Below the pieces are notes generated by a model. That model saw only the letters and a list, made by a program, of their open reading frames with translations. It searched no databases and had not been told where the DNA came from. Shown here one piece after another: positions 50,004-57,322 of a stretch of 62,126 bases of DNA. Where the stretch lies: positions 1 through 62,126 of the forward strand of contig JAGVUR010000043.1 in NCBI GenBank assembly GCA_019136135.1, given 5' to 3'. The position numbers and the translations under genes were made by a program. Within the stretch, counting starts at the first letter, position 1. The number at the start of each line of letters is the position of its first letter. This DNA is from Verrucomicrobiota bacterium (lineage in GTDB: Bacteria; Verrucomicrobiota; Lentisphaeria; Oligosphaerales; Oligosphaeraceae).

Positions 50004-51842
50004 TTACTTCTTATCGATTGCCTTGAACTTGCACTTCTGCTGGCAAACGCCGCACTTGATGCACTTGTCCTGATCAATCACGTGCTTCGACTTAATCTTC
50101 CCCGAGATCGCTCCCGTCGGGCAGTTCTTCGCGCACAATCCGCATCCTATGCAGTTGTCGTTGATCGTAAACTTCAGCAAGGCGGTACAAACGCCGGCGG
50201 GACAACGCTTCTCCTTCACGTGAGCTTCATACTCCTCAAAGAAGTTGTCCAACGTGGACAGAACAGGATTCGGCGAGGTCTGTCCCAAGCCGCACAACGC
50301 CGTATCCTTAATCACATTCGACAAGGTCCGCAGTTCTTTCAATGTTTCTTCTGTGCCCTTGCCGCGGCAGATGTCCGTCAGCATTTCATACAGGCGACGG
50401 TTGCCGATACGGCACGGCGTGCACTTGCCGCAGCTTTCGTCGCAGGTGAAATCCAGGAAGAAGCGCGCGATGTTGACCATGCAGTTGTCTTCGTCCATCA
50501 CGATCATTCCACCAGAACCCATCATTGAGCCGATGGACTTCAGCGTCTCATAATCAATCGGAGTATCCAGGTTCTTGGTGGTGATGCATCCACCGGAAGG
50601 ACCACCGGTCTGAACAGCCTTGAAGCCACGATTGTTCAAAATCCCGCCGCCAAGACCGAAGATGATGTCGCGCAACGTCGTGCCCATCGGGACTTCGACC
50701 AGGCCGACGCAGTTGATCTTGCCAGCCAATGCAAACACCTTCGTGCCAGGTGAACCAGGTGTGCCAACCGACTTGAACCAGGCGGCACCCTTGCGGATGA
50801 TCGCGGCGACGTTCGCGTAAGTCTCGACGTTGTTCACAACCGTCGGCTTCTTCCACAAGCCTTGAATTGCCGGGAACGGCGGCTTGAACGTCGGCTCGCC
50901 ACGCTTGCCTTCGATCGAGTGGATCAACGCGGTCTCTTCGCCGCAGACAAAGGCGCCTGCGCCATACTTCAGCTCAATGTCGAAATCAAACGAAGTCCCG
51001 AAGATTCCCTTGCCCAGGAAGCCCATTTCGCGGGCCTGCTTGATCGCCTTCTGCAAGCGTTCGATCGCCAACGGATATTCGGCTCGAATGTAGATGATTC
51101 CCTTGTCCGCGCCAATCGCATAGGCGCCGATCGCCATCGCTTCCAAAACCGAATGCGGGTCGCCTTCCAGCACGGCACGATCCATGAACGCGCCGGGGTC
51201 GCCTTCGTCCGCATTGCAAATCATGTACTTCTGCCCCTTGGGCTGCGCCGCGGCAAACTGCCACTTCTTGCCAGTCGGGAAACCGGCGCCGCCGCGACCG
51301 CGCAACATCGCATCCAAAATCTCCTTCGATACAGCCTCGGGAGCCATTGTCTTCAAGACTTTGCCCAACGCCTGGTAGCCGTCATACTTCAGGTAGTCGT
51401 CAATCTTCTCGGGATCGATGCGGCCCGTGTTGCGCAACGCAATCCTGGCCTGAAGCACGCCATCCTTGTTTTCCTCTTCCTCGGGATAGTACCACGTGCG
51501 CTTGACCTTCGTCGCGCCGGCTGCCTCGCCGTCAAGGCCGGCAGCCAAAATCGCCGGAATCTGCTCCGGAGTCACATGCCCGTAAATCGCGGAACGACCG
51601 GTCTCGTCACGCAACTCAATCGTCGGCTCGCAATAGCACAAGCCCATGCAACCAACCGAAACCGCCTCGTACTTGCCGGACAATCCCTTGTCCAATTCGG
51701 CGCGAATCGCATCGGCGACCTTCGCACCGCCAGCAGCCAATCCGCAGGTGCCAAGCGACATCAAGACTGATGTCTTGCCACTCGAAACGCTGCACAAGCG
51801 GGACTTGTAATCCTTCAATGCTTCCAATGAATTGATTCTCAT
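50004..51842 (-). CDS. hydB: NuoF-like flavoprotein subunit HydB, set 1
   Basis: FMN- and NAD-binding subunit of the hydrogenase. An N-terminal thioredoxin-like [2Fe-2S] domain (GTCGLAAGG ... GCMGLCYC) precedes the NuoF core: RGRGGAGFPTGKKW (NADH/FMN), NADEGDPGAFMDR, CGEETALIHSIEGKRG and the cluster motif CDESCGKCTPCRIGN. The C-terminus adds two [4Fe-4S] motifs (CIGCGLCAKNC, CIKCGVCQQKC), the layout of electron-bifurcating HydB. 612 residues. Good GAGGAGG ribosome site; 15 bases after hydC. Confidence 0.95.
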   Translation of the reverse strand: MRINSLEALKDYKSRLCSVSSGKTSVLMSLGTCGLAAGGAKVADAIRAELDKGLSGKYEAVSVGCMGLCYCEPTIELRDETGRSAIYGHVTPEQIPAILAAGLDGEAAGATKVKRTWYYPEEEENKDGVLQARIALRNTGRIDPEKIDDYLKYDGYQALGKVLKTMAPEAVSKEILDAMLRGRGGAGFPTGKKWQFAAAQPKGQKYMICNADEGDPGAFMDRAVLEGDPHSVLEAMAIGAYAIGADKGIIYIRAEYPLAIERLQKAIKQAREMGFLGKGIFGTSFDFDIELKYGAGAFVCGEETALIHSIEGKRGEPTFKPPFPAIQGLWKKPTVVNNVETYANVAAIIRKGAAWFKSVGTPGSPGTKVFALAGKINCVGLVEVPMGTTLRDIIFGLGGGILNNRGFKAVQTGGPSGGCITTKNLDTPIDYETLKSIGSMMGSGGMIVMDEDNCMVNIARFFLDFTCDESCGKCTPCRIGNRRLYEMLTDICRGKGTEETLKELRTLSNVIKDTALCGLGQTSPNPVLSTLDNFFEEYEAHVKEKRCPAGVCTALLKFTINDNCIGCGLCAKNCPTGAISGKIKSKHVIDQDKCIKCGVCQQKCKFKAIDKK

Positions 51843-51857
51843 GCTCGTTCCTCCTCT

Positions 51858-52397
51858 TTAGTCCTGACAGTCCGCCAAAATCTGGTCAACCATGTCGGGC
51901 GTCACATTTCCATATACCCGGTTGTTAACCATCACCACAGGTGCCAAACTGCAGGACCCAACACAGCGCAGGGCGCCAAGGAAAAACTTCTGGTCGGCTG
52001 TCGTCTCGCCTTCGTTGACCCCCAACTTCGCCTTCAATTCGTCAACAATCTTCGAAGCGCCCTTGACAAAGCATGCCGTACCAAGGCATACATTGATTTT
52101 GTAGCGACCGATCGGCTTGTCAGTGAAGTACGAATAAAAACTGATGACCCCGTATATCTCACTTCGGGTCAAGCCAAGACGCTCGGATACAACCTGCTGA
52201 ACCTCAACAGGCAAATATCCGAAAATGCCCTGGGCGCGGTGCAGCGTCTCAACCAAAAATCCCCTATTCGTCTCGACGTCCCCTGCAACTAGCGGCAATC
52301 CGTCAATGAAAGCCGTCAACTCAGACGTCTTCTCTGGCTCAAGCCGCATAAGCTTGTCCAACGCCTTCTCTTTCGAACACTCACAACAACAGGTCAT
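51858..52397 (-). CDS. hydC: NuoE-like [2Fe-2S] subunit HydC, set 1
   Basis: Thioredoxin-like [2Fe-2S] protein of the hydrogenase complex. The four cluster cysteines are in NVCLGTACFVKG and LRCVGSCSLAP, followed by VYGNVTPDMVDQIL, as in NuoE. A Cys-rich N-terminal tail (MTCCCECSKEKA) is unusual. 179 residues; GGAGGA ribosome site. First gene of the operon, divergent from rex. Confidence 0.95.
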   Translation of the reverse strand: MTCCCECSKEKALDKLMRLEPEKTSELTAFIDGLPLVAGDVETNRGFLVETLHRAQGIFGYLPVEVQQVVSERLGLTRSEIYGVISFYSYFTDKPIGRYKINVCLGTACFVKGASKIVDELKAKLGVNEGETTADQKFFLGALRCVGSCSLAPVVMVNNRVYGNVTPDMVDQILADCQD

Positions 52398-52576
52398 GAT
52401 TCCTCCGTCAATACAGTGAATTCGACTCCGCTACCTATTGCCTTCCAAAAAGCTATAAAACTATAATAAAAGGCAACCTTCAATCCCTACTTGACTCAAT
52501 CATCAGACCAATCACATCAAGCATCGCAAGCACAATGCCAAAGGCAAGTCGTGACAATCAAGTTTTTTTGGCTAAA

Positions 52577-52594
52577 TTGAATAAAAGCTCACAA
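52577..52594. promoter_or_regulatory. Candidate Rex operator
   Basis: TTGAATAAAAGCTCACAA matches the Rex consensus TTGTGAA-N4-TTCACAA at 10 of 14 fixed positions, with a near-perfect right half (TCACAA). It lies in the 372-base rex/hydC intergenic region. A weaker inverted repeat GTTGT-N7-ACAAC stands at 52612-52628. The remainder of the gap is AT-rich and holds no gene. Confidence 0.4.
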
Positions 52595-52696
52595 TATATC
52601 CAAAATTAATGGTTGTCAACAAAACAACAGGTTTTTTAATTGATTTTATAGCAATATAATCCAGAATGTTTTTTCTTTGCCACTTGAAGATTTTTT

Positions 52697-52725
52697 TTGA
52701 GAGTGTATTTTTTTACTTATATCCT
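52697..52725 (+). promoter_or_regulatory. Candidate sigma-70 promoter of rex
   Basis: TTGAGA and TATCCT are separated by 17 bases, 45 bases before the rex ATG. The region is T-rich, so chance matches are likely; support is moderate. Confidence 0.35.
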
Positions 52726-52769
52726 AATTATGGAGTTGTTAGGGAGTTGGTTCATTGGTCATGTAAATC

Positions 52770-53426
52770 ATGGGTCGCGTAAAAGTACAGAATTCACCAA
52801 CGATTCGCCGAATGCCTTCCTATCTGCACAAGCTGTTGCGGATGAGGATGGAGGGTCGGAGTCATGTTTCGACAACAGAGCTTGCCGAGTATATGGGCAT
52901 TGAGCAGATTGTCGTTCGTAAAGACATCGCGTTGACAGGGATATCGGGCCGCCGCCGGATCGGTTACGAGGTCAATGAGCTGATTACCTATATTAAGGAA
53001 TATCTGGGCTGGAACGGGCGGATCACTGCGACATTGCTGGGAGCGGGAGCGCTGGGATCCGCAATTTTGGGTTATGATGAGTTCCAAGTCTATGGCCTGT
53101 ATATCGAGTCGGCTTTTGACAATGATCCGGAGAAGATCGGCCGGGTGATTCGAGGCCGCGAGATCTATAATATTGCAACGATCGGACAACGCCTGAGTTA
53201 TTCACCGCCGGATATAGCGATCATCTGCGTGCCGACGGCGCAAGCCCAGGAAGTAGCCGACCAGGTGGTCGCCGCCGGCATCAAGTACATCTGGAACTTT
53301 TCCAATATTACCCTGAAGGTGCCGAACGGGGTCATCGTTCAGCGCGAAGTCATCGCCGGCGGCCTGGCTACCTTGACCGTGAAAATGAAGAATGACAAGG
53401 CCGGCATATACCAGAAGATTGAATAG
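52770..53426 (+). CDS. rex: Redox-sensing transcriptional repressor Rex
   Basis: NADH/NAD+-sensing repressor. The N-terminal winged helix shows TIRRMPSYLHKLLRM, VSTTELAEYMGIEQIVVRKDIA; the Rossmann domain has LLGAGALGSAILGY and AIICVPTAQAQEVADQ. 218 residues, normal length. The ATG at 52770 is the only in-frame choice, as a stop codon lies two codons before it; the ribosome site is poor. Divergent from hydCBA-1, which it probably represses at low NADH. Confidence 0.95.
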   Translation: MGRVKVQNSPTIRRMPSYLHKLLRMRMEGRSHVSTTELAEYMGIEQIVVRKDIALTGISGRRRIGYEVNELITYIKEYLGWNGRITATLLGAGALGSAILGYDEFQVYGLYIESAFDNDPEKIGRVIRGREIYNIATIGQRLSYSPPDIAIICVPTAQAQEVADQVVAAGIKYIWNFSNITLKVPNGVIVQREVIAGGLATLTVKMKNDKAGIYQKIE

Positions 53427-53537
53427 ATATATTTTTTTCTAAACGACATTTGTGTTGCGCCTTGAAACGCCCGTGTTAAGCGGAGGACAGAGGATTTTTT
53501 TGATTTGACCGAATGAATTCAGGGAAGGCGATTGGCA

Positions 53538-54479
53538 ATGATAAGACTTGGGATGTTTTTGCCGCCGTTATCGGATCATCGCTGGAAGCTTGCGGCTCAA
53601 GTGGGCATTCGCAATGCAGTTTGCCGAATCAATCCTGTTTATGATCCATTTGACCTGAAGTCCATGTCTGCCGCCCAGCAGGGATTCCGGGATGCCGGAT
53701 TTGAAATTGCGGCCCTGGAAGGCGATCAGTTTGACATGTCCCGAATCAAACTGGGATTGCCGGGACGAGACGAAGACCTTGGAAAATACCGGATGATGCT
53801 TCGAAACATGGGGAAGCTCGGCATCCATATTCTCTGCTACAATTTCATGGCCGGCATCGGCTGGTTCCGATCCCGGATTGACATTCCGTATCGCGGCGGA
53901 GCCATTACGAGCCGATGGTCTCGTGATGATGTTCCAGAAGAACCCCTGAAATTCTCCCATGAAAAGCTTTGGGATAATTATGCTTATTTCCTGAAAGCCG
54001 TGCTTCCGGCAGCCGAAGAAGCCGGAGTGGTAATGTGCCTGCATCCCGATGACCCGCCCGTTCCGGAACTGAAAGGCTACCCGAGAATCTTCACTTCGGC
54101 TCCCGCATTTCGCCGAATGTTGGATCTGGCGAACAGTCCGAATGCCGGAATCACTTTCTGTGCGGCAACATTTCGTGCAATGGGCGAAGATGACATGGTG
54201 CTGATTCGTGAATGGAAAGACAAAATCCATTTTGTTCACCTGCGGGACAACCAGCCAGTACCCGGGGGATTCATGGAAACGTTCCATGACAACGGACCTA
54301 CGAATCTGGCGGAACGCATCAAATTGCTGAGCGAGTTGCAAATGGATGTCCTGATTCGGCCAGACCATGCGCCGACCATGTTCGGAGAAAACAATGATGA
54401 ACCCGGATATGCGGCTTTGGGACGAATTTTTGCCATCGGGTACTTCAAGGGAATTCTAGACTCGATGGAAAGAACCTAA
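53538..54479 (+). CDS. Mannonate dehydratase-like protein (UxuA family)
   Basis: Probably dehydrates D-mannonate to 2-keto-3-deoxygluconate, or a related sugar acid. UxuA-like segments include LCYNFMAGIGWFR, MCLHPDDPPVPE (metal ligands), TFCAATF, HFVHLRDNQPVPGGFMETFHDNG and VLIRPDHAPTM. At 313 residues it is shorter than UxuA (~350-394), and some loops are missing, so substrate may differ. The ATG at 53538 is chosen since AGGGAAGG sits nine bases before it; an in-frame TTG six bases earlier is too close. It lies alone between rex and the desulfoferrodoxin gene and may be coexpressed with rex. Confidence 0.75.
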   Translation: MIRLGMFLPPLSDHRWKLAAQVGIRNAVCRINPVYDPFDLKSMSAAQQGFRDAGFEIAALEGDQFDMSRIKLGLPGRDEDLGKYRMMLRNMGKLGIHILCYNFMAGIGWFRSRIDIPYRGGAITSRWSRDDVPEEPLKFSHEKLWDNYAYFLKAVLPAAEEAGVVMCLHPDDPPVPELKGYPRIFTSAPAFRRMLDLANSPNAGITFCAATFRAMGEDDMVLIREWKDKIHFVHLRDNQPVPGGFMETFHDNGPTNLAERIKLLSELQMDVLIRPDHAPTMFGENNDEPGYAALGRIFAIGYFKGILDSMERT

Positions 54480-54518
54480 GGCAGTCCGACCCGCCCGACC
54501 CGCCAGGCTAGGAACGCC

Positions 54519-54580
54519 CCAGTTTCGCCGCTTTAGCGGCGACATCCCTTGAGTACGAGCACCCCGGGTGCCCGTACCCA
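54519..54580. repeat. Composite repeat, boxes c and d only
   Basis: Box c GCCGCTTTAGCGGC at about 54527 is followed by GACATCCCTTGAGTACG and box d at 54550-54578 (AGTACGAGCACC/GGTGCCCGTACC). It is preceded by GACCCGCCCGACCCGCC, a word also found next to the repeats at 19600. Boxes a and b are absent. Confidence 0.85.
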
Positions 54581-54614
54581 ATAGGTTGAACGGCTCCTAA
54601 GCATGTTAGATAAT

Positions 54615-54634
54615 ATGCACAATCCGAAGTGCAT
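54615..54634. promoter_or_regulatory. Operator-like inverted repeat upstream of desulfoferrodoxin
   Basis: ATGCAC-AATCCGAA-GTGCAT, a perfect 6-base inverted repeat with an 8-base spacer, just before a promoter-like sequence. The regulator is unknown. Confidence 0.35.
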
Positions 54635-54637
54635 CAT

Positions 54638-54667
54638 TTGGCAAAAGTTTGGAGTTGGGGTTATTTT
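54638..54667 (+). promoter_or_regulatory. Candidate sigma-70 promoter of desulfoferrodoxin
   Basis: TTGGCA and TATTTT are spaced by 18 bases, about 100 bases before the start codon. The -35 box matches four of six consensus positions. Confidence 0.4.
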
Positions 54668-54767
54668 ATTATAGAGAGGCCTGGAGTCTGGCGGATATCC
54701 TGGTGGCATTTCTGCCGGAGTGGGTGGGCAAGCGAATCAATGTACTTTTAACAGAAGGAGGAAAATC

Positions 54768-55151
54768 ATGGGCGTCAAGAGACTTCAAATTTACAAGTGC
54801 GACAAATGCGATTCCGTTGTGGAAATTCTTACTGCGGGCGCCGCCCCGTTTTGTTGTGGCGAAGCGATGAAATTGCAGGTGGAGAATACGCAGGATGTTT
54901 CTAAGGAGAAGCATGTTCCTGTAGTGGAAGAGATTCCCGGCGGCATGAAAGTCAAGGTCGGATCGGTTGCGCATCCGATGACCGTCGAGCATCATATTGC
55001 CTGGATAGAAGTGATCAACGGTGATTATGTCAACCGTTATCATCTCACGCCCGGTGCCCAGCCGGAAGCGGTTTTTAATATTGCCCCGAAACCTGGCATG
55101 ATCGTCCGTGAATACTGCAATTTGCATGGGCTCTGGGTGACCAAGCTCTAA
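54768..55151 (+). CDS. dfx: Desulfoferrodoxin (superoxide reductase, two-iron)
   Basis: Reduces superoxide to peroxide in anaerobes. Both iron sites are complete: the desulforedoxin-type centre with Cys11, Cys14, Cys29, Cys30 and the catalytic Fe(His4Cys) centre with His49, His69, His75, Cys117 and His120 (EYCNLHGLW). 127 residues, normal for class I. AAGGAGG lies six bases before the ATG. It is convergent with the second hydrogenase operon, fitting protection of oxygen-sensitive [FeFe] enzymes. Confidence 0.95.
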   Translation: MGVKRLQIYKCDKCDSVVEILTAGAAPFCCGEAMKLQVENTQDVSKEKHVPVVEEIPGGMKVKVGSVAHPMTVEHHIAWIEVINGDYVNRYHLTPGAQPEAVFNIAPKPGMIVREYCNLHGLWVTKL

Positions 55152-55171
55152 AAAGAGCGTAGGATTCAGGT

Positions 55172-55220
55172 AAAAAAAGCCACCGGGAGCAGTTTTTGAT
55201 GAAAAACCGCTCCCGGTGAC
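55172..55220 (-). terminator. Intrinsic terminator of the second hydrogenase operon
   Basis: On the minus strand CACCGGGAGC and GCTCCCGGTG form a perfect 10-base stem followed after GGC by seven T. It is only 12 bases past the hydA-2 stop. On the plus strand the hairpin follows dfx but lacks a T-run. Confidence 0.9.
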
Positions 55221-55231
55221 CATGGAATCCA

Positions 55232-57301
55232 TTATCGGATCCGTGCGAGTCCCTTGTCGATGGCGTCTGTGATGTTTTTAAAGGCAGCCTGGTTTTGCAG
55301 TTGTTCGAGGGTGTTCATGGCATTGTGGAAACGCGTTCGTTCGACAATCTGATCACCTACGGTTACGCAGATGGTGCCATCTTGAGCCGGCCGTGAAGAG
55401 AAAGCGGCATCCATGTCAACCCAAGGAGTGTATTGCTTGCTTTTGACATAGTCGCTGATCATCCCCAGCAGCAGCTGCCCAGGACAGTTTTCCTGCTTGG
55501 CGCAAATGGTCACGGTTATCGGCAACCGATTGCTTTCGGTACCGCGCATGATCGGCAGTTTTGCGTCAAAGATCTGACTACGGTTCCGGTATTCGGTATG
55601 CAGCAGGTGATGAGCCTCTTGCGAGCCGGGTTTGCCGCCGATGTGCTCCTCGTAGCAGCGTTGCACCAGCCAGTTGTCCTGAGGCTTCTGCACCTGATGC
55701 GCCTTGTCGGTATTGTAAAGCCCCTGTTGACGCTGGACCCGGATGCGATCGGTTGCCCCCCAGGGCTGGCCGCCGCCGGAGATGCAGCCGCCAGGACAGG
55801 CCATAACCTCAACAAAATGGTAGTTTGCCTTGCCTGCCTTGATGTCTTGAAGCAGCTTTTTCGTATTGGCCAGGCCATGTACGACGGCGACTCGGATATC
55901 TTTGCCTGCAAGTTGCAGCGAAGCCTCCTTGAGATGCTTCATGCCGCGAACCTGCTTGAAATCGACTTTTTCAAGCGGCTTTTTGTCGAGCTTTTCGGCA
56001 ACATAGCGCAGTGCGGCTTCCATGACGCCTCCTGAAGCGCCGAATATGACGCCGCCGCCAGTTGCGAATCCCATCGGCATATCAAAGGCTTCCGGTTCGA
56101 GTTCCAGCAACTGGATGCCCAGCGAGTTGATCATGCTTTGCACTTCACTGGTGGTAATGACGATGTCAACCTCGGGCTTGCCGTCAACACTGAACTTCGG
56201 CAATTGCGCCTCGAACTTCTTGGCGGTGCAAGGCATGATCGAGACGACGACCAGGTCTTCGCGACGGCAGCCAAGCTGCTCGGGAAGCACTTTCTTGGCG
56301 ACAGAACCGAACATCGCCTGTGGAGAACGGCAGCTCGAGACATTCGGCAAAAGCTCCGGGAAGTAAATTTCCACGTATTTCACCCAGGCAGGGCAACAGC
56401 TGGTGAACATCGGCAACTCCCCGCCGCCCTGGATACGCTCAAGCAACTCATTGGCCTCTTCGAAAATCGTCATGTCGGCAGTGAAGCTGGTATCATAGAC
56501 ATGCTTGAAACCCATCAGCTTCAGGGCAGCGACCAGCTTGCCGGCGACATTTTCGCCAGGCTTCGCGCCAAAATACTCTCCAAGGGCAACCCGTATGGCA
56601 GGAGCTACTTGAACGACAACAGTCTTATTGCGGTCATAGAGCGCATCCCAGACTTTGGAACGATCCTGTTTGGGGGTCAGGGCGCCAGTCGGGCAGACAG
56701 CTGCGCATTGTCCACAGTTGACGCATTCGACTTCGCCAAGGCTGGCGTCAAAAGCGGGAGCGATCTTGGCATTCGAGCCGCGGAAGGCGAAATCAATCGC
56801 CCCTATCCCTTGAATTTCCGAGCAGACCCGGACGCAATCGCCACAAAGCACGCACTTATTGGGGTCGCGTACCAAGGATGGCGAGCTGTCATCGATCGGT
56901 TCTTCTTTGCGCGGAGCCTTGAAGCGCACGGTTTCCACACCGAGACGGTTTGCGATTGCCTGCAGTGCGCAGGTTGAGCTGCGAGTGCAAGTTGGGCATT
57001 CCCGGTCGTGGTTGGCCAGCAGCAGCTCCAGGTTGATCTTGCGCATATTGCGAATTTCCTTGGTATCGGTCTGGATGACCATGCCGGGCGCCGGCAGGGT
57101 TGAGCAGGAGGCCATGACCCCTTTGCCCTCGACATCCACCAGGCAAAGACGGCAAGCACCATAGATGCTCAGTTCGGAATGATAGCAGAATGTCGGTATG
57201 TCAATACCGGCTTTTCGGATGACTTCGAGCAGGTTGCGCTCATCGCTAAAGGTCACTTCCCGCCCGTTGACGGTCAACTTTTTAATTGCTGTATCAGCCA
57301 T
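55232..57301 (-). CDS. hydA: [FeFe] hydrogenase catalytic subunit HydA, set 2, with C-terminal extension
   Basis: Second catalytic subunit. N-terminal [2Fe-2S] (SIYGACRLCLVDV), His-Cys3 (NHDRECPTCTRSSTC), two [4Fe-4S] (CVLCGDCVRVC, CVNCGQCAAVCPTG), H-cluster motifs L1 TSCCPAW (Cys302, Cys303), L2 MPCTAKK and L3 MACPGGC. After the small-subunit tail (AHHLLHTEYRNRSQ) it has ~115 extra residues that set 1 lacks, beginning near LPITVTICAKQENCPGQL, with only two Cys, so a cluster is not certain. 689 residues. Ordered hydC-hydB-hydA like set 1 but clearly divergent, so not a recent duplicate. Confidence 0.95.
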   Translation of the reverse strand: MADTAIKKLTVNGREVTFSDERNLLEVIRKAGIDIPTFCYHSELSIYGACRLCLVDVEGKGVMASCSTLPAPGMVIQTDTKEIRNMRKINLELLLANHDRECPTCTRSSTCALQAIANRLGVETVRFKAPRKEEPIDDSSPSLVRDPNKCVLCGDCVRVCSEIQGIGAIDFAFRGSNAKIAPAFDASLGEVECVNCGQCAAVCPTGALTPKQDRSKVWDALYDRNKTVVVQVAPAIRVALGEYFGAKPGENVAGKLVAALKLMGFKHVYDTSFTADMTIFEEANELLERIQGGGELPMFTSCCPAWVKYVEIYFPELLPNVSSCRSPQAMFGSVAKKVLPEQLGCRREDLVVVSIMPCTAKKFEAQLPKFSVDGKPEVDIVITTSEVQSMINSLGIQLLELEPEAFDMPMGFATGGGVIFGASGGVMEAALRYVAEKLDKKPLEKVDFKQVRGMKHLKEASLQLAGKDIRVAVVHGLANTKKLLQDIKAGKANYHFVEVMACPGGCISGGGQPWGATDRIRVQRQQGLYNTDKAHQVQKPQDNWLVQRCYEEHIGGKPGSQEAHHLLHTEYRNRSQIFDAKLPIMRGTESNRLPITVTICAKQENCPGQLLLGMISDYVKSKQYTPWVDMDAAFSSRPAQDGTICVTVGDQIVERTRFHNAMNTLEQLQNQAAFKNITDAIDKGLARIR

Positions 57302-57322
57302 GGTATATTTCCCTCTTGTTAC

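Noticed and set aside
48201..50528. 775-codon open frame antisense to hydA-1 and hydB-1
   Set aside because: It crosses two well-supported genes and their intergenic gap, has low-complexity Arg/Leu/Ala composition without motifs, and is explained by codon bias on the coding strand.
52612..52628. GTTGT-N7-ACAAC as the main Rex site
   Set aside because: The spacing between half-sites does not fit the Rex consensus; the 52577 site fits better.
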